Below are positions 59,042 to 64,000 of a DNA stretch of 64,000 nt, piece by piece; the first letter of the stretch is position 1; each line of letters begins with the position of its first letter. Source of the DNA: Variovorax beijingensis (lineage in GTDB: Bacteria; Pseudomonadota; Gammaproteobacteria; Burkholderiales; Burkholderiaceae_C); NCBI RefSeq assembly GCF_003951285.1, contig NZ_RXFQ01000024.1, positions 1 to 64,000 of the forward strand, in the 5' to 3' direction. The notes below the pieces were generated by a model. The model had not been told where the DNA came from and did no database searches. It was given only the letters and a program-made list of their open reading frames with translations. The position numbers and the translations under genes are program-made.

Positions 59042-60241
59042 TCAGGCAACTGCCAGCGGCAGCGACAGCAACTGGTTGATCATGGTGTTGCGGCCACGCC
59101 TGGGCTCGCCGTCGGGCCGCACGCGAATGCCGCGCCGGTGCATCTCCTCGAACAGGATGCGCAGTTCGAGCTTCGCGAGGGGCGCGCCCAGGCAAGCGTG
59201 GCAACCGCCGCCAAAGGCCATGTGGTTGTTCTTCGGACGTGCCGGGTTGAAGCGGTGCGGCTCCTCGAAGATTTCGGAGTCTCGGTTGGCCGAGACAAAG
59301 TACAGCTGCATCACATCGCCTTCGCGGATCTTCGTGCCGGCAAACTCCAGGTCCCGCGTGGCCACCCGCACCATGTTCATGGCCGGCGTGATGTAGCGGA
59401 GGAACTCATCGATCAGTGCATCGGTCGTGCCGGCCGCCACCGCTTCATTGGCCATTTGCGCAATCGCCTCGTCTTCCGCGATCATCCGCATCGCCTGGGC
59501 CATCACGGTGTGCGTGGTTTCAAAACCGGCCAGCAGCAGCACGCTCGTGAACGAGCGGTACTCGCCCTCGCTCAACTCTCCGCGCTCGTGTGCCTGCGCA
59601 AGCGCCGTGGCCATGTCATCCGCCGGTTCGCGCAGCTTGGCGGCCCGCAATTCCCACATGTAGTCGCGGATCGGGTTGTTGACCGTCCAGAAAGTCTTGC
59701 CGCCGTCGGGCACCTGCATTGCGGCAAAGATGTCGAACGTCCACTTCACCACGCGCAATTCCTCGTTGCGGGGAACGCCGATCACCCGGGCCATGACGCG
59801 CGAGGGGATCATCGCCGCCACTTCGGGTACGAAGTCGCCGCCGCCCTTGGCTATGTAGGCGTCCAGCGCTTCGGTCACGATCGGTCGAACCCATCCGTCG
59901 AAGTTCGCAACCACCCGAGGCCCGAAAGTCTTCGCCACGCCTCGGCGCAACTCGCCGTGCTTGGGCGGATCGTTCCACAAAATGTTCTCTGGATTCTTCC
60001 CCGGCAGCGGAAAGTAGGGTCCATGATTGGACGTGAAGGTCGCCGGATCGCTCTCGATCGCGGCGATGTCCTTGGCCCTTGTGACGGCCCAGAAGCCGCC
60101 GCTGAGCGTGCCGCGCTCGACCGGCTGCCAATAGAGGCCGGGCATGGCCCGAAGGGCATCGAAAGCTTCGTGCGGCACGCCGCCCACGAAGGTATCCTGG
60201 CTGGCCAGGTTGGGGATCTGTGTTGCGGCCACTGCGCTCAT
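59042..60241 (-). CDS. Cytochrome P450 (soluble bacterial class I)
   Basis: A 399-residue soluble P450. The heme ligand is Cys350 in AFGGGCHACLGAPLAK, the oxygen-activating I-helix motif is AGFETT (238-243), and the K-helix ExxR is Glu279 to Arg282. The front motif GGFWAVTRAKDIAAIESDP is like the CYP124/125/142 and related groups that hydroxylate methyl ends of isoprenoid or sterol side chains, but I cannot give a family number. An AAAGGAGA site precedes the ATG. The ferredoxin and ferredoxin reductase two and three genes upstream complete an electron chain. Confidence 0.93.
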   Translation of the reverse strand: MSAVAATQIPNLASQDTFVGGVPHEAFDALRAMPGLYWQPVERGTLSGGFWAVTRAKDIAAIESDPATFTSNHGPYFPLPGKNPENILWNDPPKHGELRRGVAKTFGPRVVANFDGWVRPIVTEALDAYIAKGGGDFVPEVAAMIPSRVMARVIGVPRNEELRVVKWTFDIFAAMQVPDGGKTFWTVNNPIRDYMWELRAAKLREPADDMATALAQAHERGELSEGEYRSFTSVLLLAGFETTHTVMAQAMRMIAEDEAIAQMANEAVAAGTTDALIDEFLRYITPAMNMVRVATRDLEFAGTKIREGDVMQLYFVSANRDSEIFEEPHRFNPARPKNNHMAFGGGCHACLGAPLAKLELRILFEEMHRRGIRVRPDGEPRRGRNTMINQLLSLPLAVA

Positions 60242-60272
60242 GCTTGTCTCTCCTTTTGCGATGGAAGGCGCC

Positions 60273-61790
60273 TCAACGGCGGCCGAAAGTCTGGCGATTG
60301 CCCAGGTCGACCCAGATCGACTTGGTCTCGGTGTACTCGTCGAGGGCATGGGAGCCGAGTTCACGGCCCAGTCCGCTCTGCTTGAAGCCGCCGAACGGCA
60401 TCGTGTGGTGGACCATGCGGTAGGTGTTGACCCACACTGTTCCGGCGCGCAGACGGCGCACCATCCGCTGGGCCCGCGCCGAATCGCGCGTCCAGACCGC
60501 CGCCGCGAGCCCGAAGTCCACATCATTGGCAAGGGCCAGCGCGTCCTCCTCGCCCTTGAAGCGGATCACCGCCACAACAGGACCGAATACCTCTTCCTGC
60601 GCGAGGCGGGAGCTGTTGGCGACATCGGCGAACACGGTGGGCCGAACGAAGAATCCGCGCCGCGTGGCTTGCGCTTCATCGCGTACGCCGCCAGCCAGCA
60701 GCCGGGCTCCCTCGGATTTGCCGATGTCGATGTACTCCAGCACCTTGCGCAATTGCGCACTGCAGGCCAGGGGACCGACTTCGGTCGCGGGGTCGAGGGG
60801 GTCGCCGAGCCGCAGGGACTCGGCGGCGGCGGCCAGACGACGGGTGAACTCGTCGTAGATGCCGTCCTCCACCAGGAGCCGCGAGCCGCCCATGCAGGTC
60901 TGTCCGGTGGCCGCGAAGATGCCCGCCATCGCCCCGTGCACGGCGTTGTCCACGTCGGCATCGGCAAAGACGATGTTGGGCGACTTCCCGCCAAGTTCGA
61001 GCGTTACCCGTCCGATGCGATCCGCCGCGGCCTTCAGCATCGCGCGACCGCCCTGCGTCGAACCTGTGAAAGCAATCTTGTCCGCCCCGGGATGGGCTAC
61101 GAGTGCGGCGCCGGCCGTCTGCCCATAGCCGGTGACCACGTTCACCACGCCCGCTGGGAAACCGGCCTGCACACAGAGCTCCGCCAGGCGCAAGGTAGAG
61201 GTGGGCGTCACCTCGGAGGGCTTGATCACCAGCGTGCAACCGGCACCCAATGCCGGGAACAGCTTCCAGGCGAGCAGCCCCAGCGGCGTGTTCCAAGGGG
61301 TCACAGCCGCGACGACGCCCAACGGTTCCCGAACCGTGCTGGTGCTCATGTTGGGAAAACCGGTGTCGACGGTCTCGCCGTGCATGTTTTCCACCAGCCC
61401 GGCAACATAGCGGGCATGGGCTCCCAGCACGAAGGTGCCGCGGCTCATCTCTCCAAGCAGCTTGCCGTTCTCCTGGATCTGGATCCTCGCGAGCTCGTCG
61501 GCGTTCTGTTCGATAAGGTCTCCCAGCCGGCGCAGCAACGCGGCCCGTTGCCCTGGAGGCGTCTGCGGCCAGCCGTCTGTATCGAACGCCCGGCGGGCGG
61601 CGCATACGGCGCGGTCCACGTCTCCCGCTTGTGCGGAGGGGACGCGGCCCCATTCGCGGTCTTCGTAGGGATCGACACAACGGAAGGTCTCACCACTTTG
61701 CGCAGCGACCCACTCGCCGTCGATCAGCATCCGGTAGTCGCGATCCGTGCTGGGGTCGAATCGTGTGGGGGCTTGGGAGGGTTCGCTCAT
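60273..61790 (-). CDS. Aldehyde dehydrogenase family protein
   Basis: A 505-residue NAD(P)-dependent aldehyde dehydrogenase: AAVTPWNTPL, the nucleotide motif FTGSTQGGRAM, general base Glu265 (TLELGGKSP), nucleophile Cys299 (GQTCMGGSR) and the C-terminal PFGGFKQSGLGRELG. It probably oxidises the aldehyde derived from the P450 product. It overlaps the ferredoxin reductase gene by 4 bases and is 31 bases before the P450 gene, inside the electron-transfer set. Confidence 0.92.
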   Translation of the reverse strand: MSEPSQAPTRFDPSTDRDYRMLIDGEWVAAQSGETFRCVDPYEDREWGRVPSAQAGDVDRAVCAARRAFDTDGWPQTPPGQRAALLRRLGDLIEQNADELARIQIQENGKLLGEMSRGTFVLGAHARYVAGLVENMHGETVDTGFPNMSTSTVREPLGVVAAVTPWNTPLGLLAWKLFPALGAGCTLVIKPSEVTPTSTLRLAELCVQAGFPAGVVNVVTGYGQTAGAALVAHPGADKIAFTGSTQGGRAMLKAAADRIGRVTLELGGKSPNIVFADADVDNAVHGAMAGIFAATGQTCMGGSRLLVEDGIYDEFTRRLAAAAESLRLGDPLDPATEVGPLACSAQLRKVLEYIDIGKSEGARLLAGGVRDEAQATRRGFFVRPTVFADVANSSRLAQEEVFGPVVAVIRFKGEEDALALANDVDFGLAAAVWTRDSARAQRMVRRLRAGTVWVNTYRMVHHTMPFGGFKQSGLGRELGSHALDEYTETKSIWVDLGNRQTFGRR

Positions 61791-63094
61791 ACGGATACCT
61801 GAATGGAGTTGGAATTGGATGGAACTTGCGATGCCGCGCAGATAACGCTGGCCGCCAGATGGTTCAGTGGCACGGAGGTGTCGGCCAGCTTCGACGCAAT
61901 GGAACTCACGCCACCGCCGACGAGCCTGCGCGCGGCAGCAAAGTCCCGCGGGCTCGACACGACGTCGGCAGCAATCAGGGCGCCCGCGCTGAGGTACCAC
62001 ACACTGAAGCTGCTGTTGGTCTGTGGGTCGCCGCGCACCACACGTTCGCAATCCGGCGTGTAGATGCCCACGCTCTGCAGCCGCGCATCGAACTGATTCG
62101 ACCAGAACCACGGCGCCACACGAACAGGTAGCGGCTTTCCGGTGAGCGCGGCTGCGGCGATACGCGCCTGCTGCAAGGCGTTGTCTACCGACTCGATTCG
62201 GCGCAGCGTCCGGTCCGCGCCACATGGCTGCCGTGCGCAGTCCCCGATGGCCAGGATGCGGTGGTCGCTGGAGCGGCATGTCAAGTCCACGAGGACGCCC
62301 TCTGTTACGGCGAGTCCAGCCCTCTCGGCCAGCTCTGTTCGCGGCTGCTGGCCGATCCCCACCAGAAGGACGTCGCACGCGACGCGCTCTCCGTCCGCAA
62401 GCGTGACGGCCGTCACGTGCCCGCCTGCTCCGAACTCGAACGAGGCAATCTGGGACGCCAGTCGGATGTCGACGCCACGAGATTCATGCAGACGCCGGTA
62501 GAAGTCCGACACCGGCTCGGAGGTAACGCGGGCCAGCAAGCGTGGCTGCGCTTCGAGCACAGTGACCTGCAGTCCGAGCTGGCGCGCAGCGGCCGCCGCC
62601 TCCAGGCCGATGTAGCCACCGCCCACAATCACCAGCTTGGAACTGGTCCGCAGGCTTTTCTTGAGCGCAGTGGCGTCAGCCAGTGTCTTGAGGTAGTGGA
62701 CGTTCGATGCACGCTCGATGTCGCAGCCGGCAAGACGCCGTGGCTGCCCACCGGTTGCGAGGATCACTGCGTCGTAAGGGAGTTCGCGCCCGTCATGCAG
62801 GCGGACTCTCCTGTTATCGCGGTCAATGGAGTCAACCGTGCCCGACAGGATTTCGATGCGCTGCTCGACATACACGCTGGCCGGCCGGATCGCCAGGTCG
62901 GCTTCGGTCGCTGCGCCTAGAAGGTAGGCCTTGGAGAGTGGCGGCCGTGCATAGGGCACGCCCTTCTCTTCATGAACGAGCGTGAGCGTGCCGGTATAGC
63001 CGCAGGCACGCAGTTCCGTGGCAACCTCGGCGCCGGCCTGGCCGGCTCCGACGATCACGACGGCCCCGTACTCCGGGGCTTGCGCGGCGTTCAT
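61787..63094 (-). CDS. FAD-dependent ferredoxin reductase
   Basis: A 435-residue reductase of the putidaredoxin-reductase type. The first FAD loop is IVGAGQAGAEVATELR, the NAD loop is VIVGGGYIGLEAAAAARQLG, and the late FAD motif is ILAIGDCARQP. The C-terminal half (about residues 320-435) contains the WFWSNQFDARLQSVG block typical of reductases that serve P450 and Rieske systems. It passes electrons from NADH to the ferredoxin coded just upstream; the genes overlap by 4 bases. Confidence 0.93.
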   Translation of the reverse strand: MNAAQAPEYGAVVIVGAGQAGAEVATELRACGYTGTLTLVHEEKGVPYARPPLSKAYLLGAATEADLAIRPASVYVEQRIEILSGTVDSIDRDNRRVRLHDGRELPYDAVILATGGQPRRLAGCDIERASNVHYLKTLADATALKKSLRTSSKLVIVGGGYIGLEAAAAARQLGLQVTVLEAQPRLLARVTSEPVSDFYRRLHESRGVDIRLASQIASFEFGAGGHVTAVTLADGERVACDVLLVGIGQQPRTELAERAGLAVTEGVLVDLTCRSSDHRILAIGDCARQPCGADRTLRRIESVDNALQQARIAAAALTGKPLPVRVAPWFWSNQFDARLQSVGIYTPDCERVVRGDPQTNSSFSVWYLSAGALIAADVVSSPRDFAAARRLVGGGVSSIASKLADTSVPLNHLAASVICAASQVPSNSNSIQVSV

Positions 63095-63414
63095 TTCTGC
63101 GAGCGAGGCACGTGGACGACGAGGCCCTCGAGGGCCGGCGTAAGACGCACCTGGCACGCGAGGCGACTGCACGCCGTGGGCATCTCCGCCGTGCACTCGA
63201 GCATCTCTTCCTCGTCGGGGGAGCGGACGGGCACCGCCTCGAGCCATTGCTCGTCCACCATCACATGGCAGGTGGCGCACGAGAGTTCGCCACCGCAGTC
63301 TGCAACGATGCCTGGCAAACCGTGACGGCGTGCCACCTGCATCACCGATTCGCCGTCGAGCCCTTGTACGGTCCTGCGCTCGCCCGAGGCCTGCACGAAG
63401 GTCACCGCGGGCAT
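63091..63414 (-). CDS. 2Fe-2S ferredoxin (putidaredoxin/adrenodoxin type)
   Basis: A 107-residue ferredoxin. Cluster ligands are Cys40, Cys46, Cys49 and Cys87, the C-x5-C-x2-C-x37-C spacing of the adrenodoxin or putidaredoxin group, with ADCGGELSCATCHV and SRLACQV. This is the group that feeds class I P450s, so the partner is very likely the P450 at 59042. ATG 63414 has no ribosome site of its own; a short upstream frame with a good site (63402-63455) overlaps it and may deliver ribosomes. Confidence 0.93.
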   Translation of the reverse strand: MPAVTFVQASGERRTVQGLDGESVMQVARRHGLPGIVADCGGELSCATCHVMVDEQWLEAVPVRSPDEEEMLECTAEMPTACSRLACQVRLTPALEGLVVHVPRSQK

Positions 63415-63455
63415 ACGGACCGTCCTGCGCGTTTGGCGGGTTGCTGGAAGTTCAT
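63402..63455 (-). CDS. Possible 17-codon leader frame overlapping the ferredoxin start
   Basis: ATG at 63455 has a strong GCAGGAG site 8 bases upstream, better than anything before the ferredoxin ATG. The frame MNFQQPAKRAGRSVCPR ends with TGA at 63402-63404, 10 bases inside the ferredoxin gene in another frame. It may be a leader that couples translation of the ferredoxin, or the remnant of an original start shifted by one small indel. Confidence 0.3.
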   Translation of the reverse strand: MNFQQPAKRAGRSVCPR

Positions 63456-63575
63456 GGATATGTCTCCTGCCGATTCACACATTGAATGGCAGGGATGCTG
63501 ACGCCCTCGGCCGATAGCGTCCAATAGAAAGATGCGAGGTCTCGGATACGGGTTCGGTATGGCCCGTCCGCAGGC

Positions 63576-63998
63576 TCAGCGCGCAGCAGAATCCGACAAC
63601 CAGGGCAGTCGATCCACCGCTGTGTAGACCCGCCCATCTGCAATCCGGCGGGCCGTTCGAACGAACGCCGCACGGCGCACCAGCGGATCGGCTCCCGCTT
63701 GGTTTTCTATCGCGGCGGCGACGTCCAGCACTCCGCACGGATGCCCAATTCGTATCGTGCCGCTCGCGTGCGCATCCGCGCTGACAAGGTCGTGAGCCAC
63801 GCTTCCCTCCAACATGGAAGCAACGCCCAGGCAGGCGCTTCCCGTCCCAGGATAGGCCTTGTGCACATTGCCGCCCCTCGCGTAGAGACGCGCGCCGATG
63901 TCGCACTCGTGCGCCTCATGCTGCTCGCCTGTTGCATGATCGCACCAAGGACGCGGGGCGCTGACGAGCGCCAGCCACGGCGTCGAAGGTGGCTGTCG
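63576..63998 (-). CDS. PrpF-family isomerase, C-terminal part (5' end outside window)
   Basis: Read from the right edge, the minus strand gives about 140 residues of a PrpF-type protein (methylaconitate or oxalomesaconate isomerase family, diaminopimelate-epimerase fold). Blocks include STPWLALVSAPRPW, NVHKAYPGTGSACLGVA, and TIRIGHPCGVLDVAAAIENQ, the last with the Cys seen in the epimerase-like active site. It ends at 63576 with a stop. It lies 161 bases upstream of the ferredoxin gene in the same direction and could be part of the same transcription unit. Its role in the pathway is unclear. Confidence 0.7.
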   Translation of the reverse strand, partial: RQPPSTPWLALVSAPRPWCDHATGEQHEAHECDIGARLYARGGNVHKAYPGTGSACLGVASMLEGSVAHDLVSADAHASGTIRIGHPCGVLDVAAAIENQAGADPLVRRAAFVRTARRIADGRVYTAVDRLPWLSDSAAR

Positions 63999-64000
63999 GG

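Overview
The window is a 64 kb stretch of GC-rich chromosome from what looks like a betaproteobacterium of the Comamonadaceae, most like Variovorax. That placement is an inference from high GC, orphan Bug/TctC-type binding proteins, a full malonate decarboxylase operon and many aromatic and acyl-CoA catabolic genes. I see no rRNA, tRNA or CRISPR array.

Region by region. 0-5.2 kb: a plus-strand cassette (XapX protein, amidohydrolase, DoxX protein, MFS exporter with a C-terminal monooxygenase-like domain, alpha/beta hydrolase). 5.2-10.1 kb: a patchwork of an AraC sensor without its DNA-binding domain, an acetyltransferase, an atypical catalase, an AraC regulator, a deletion scar joining a headless hydrolase to a headless LysR gene, and a vapBC toxin-antitoxin pair. 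10.1-20.7 kb: minus-strand malonate operon (regulator, MatC-type transporter, mdcA-C-D-E-G-B-H) followed by acs, so malonate is imported, decarboxylated to acetate and the acetate is captured as acetyl-CoA. 21-28.8 kb: an AraC regulator, a binding protein and a divergent operon for a Rieske ring-hydroxylating oxygenase with reductase, a dienelactone-hydrolase fusion, an isochorismatase-fold protein and a dehydrogenase.

At 28.84-29.55 kb there is a truncated tctC gene, short direct repeats that look like an insertion-sequence end, and AT-richer non-coding DNA. To its right, by eye, base composition is somewhat lower in GC and the gene content changes: this looks like the edge of an acquired catabolic block.

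29.55-39.6 kb (minus): a molybdenum hydroxylase (FAD, 2Fe-2S and Mo subunits) with CoxG, a lactonase-like hydrolase, two binding proteins, an alpha-methylacyl-CoA racemase-type protein and two crotonases, facing a divergent LysR gene with a good T-N11-A box between them. 39.7-45 kb: LysR, AraC, an aldehyde dehydrogenase and a GMC alcohol oxidase. 45-64 kb: one co-directional minus-strand run of about 20 tightly packed genes: a class I P450 system (P450, ferredoxin, ferredoxin reductase), aldehyde dehydrogenase, acyl-CoA ligase, MaoC hot-dog pair, MFE-2-type dehydrogenase, crotonase, an SCPx-type thiolase plus a paralogue lacking all thiolase catalytic residues, and a Liv-type ABC importer with its binding protein.

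Taken together the right half reads as a bacterial version of the peroxisomal branched-chain beta-oxidation set (racemase, R-specific hydratase, MFE-2-type dehydrogenase, SCPx thiolase) fed by P450 and alcohol/aldehyde oxidation, probably for a methyl-branched, isoprenoid or alicyclic substrate. No acyl-CoA dehydrogenase is visible in the window. This pathway reading is the most interesting hypothesis here; the substrate cannot be told from sequence alone.
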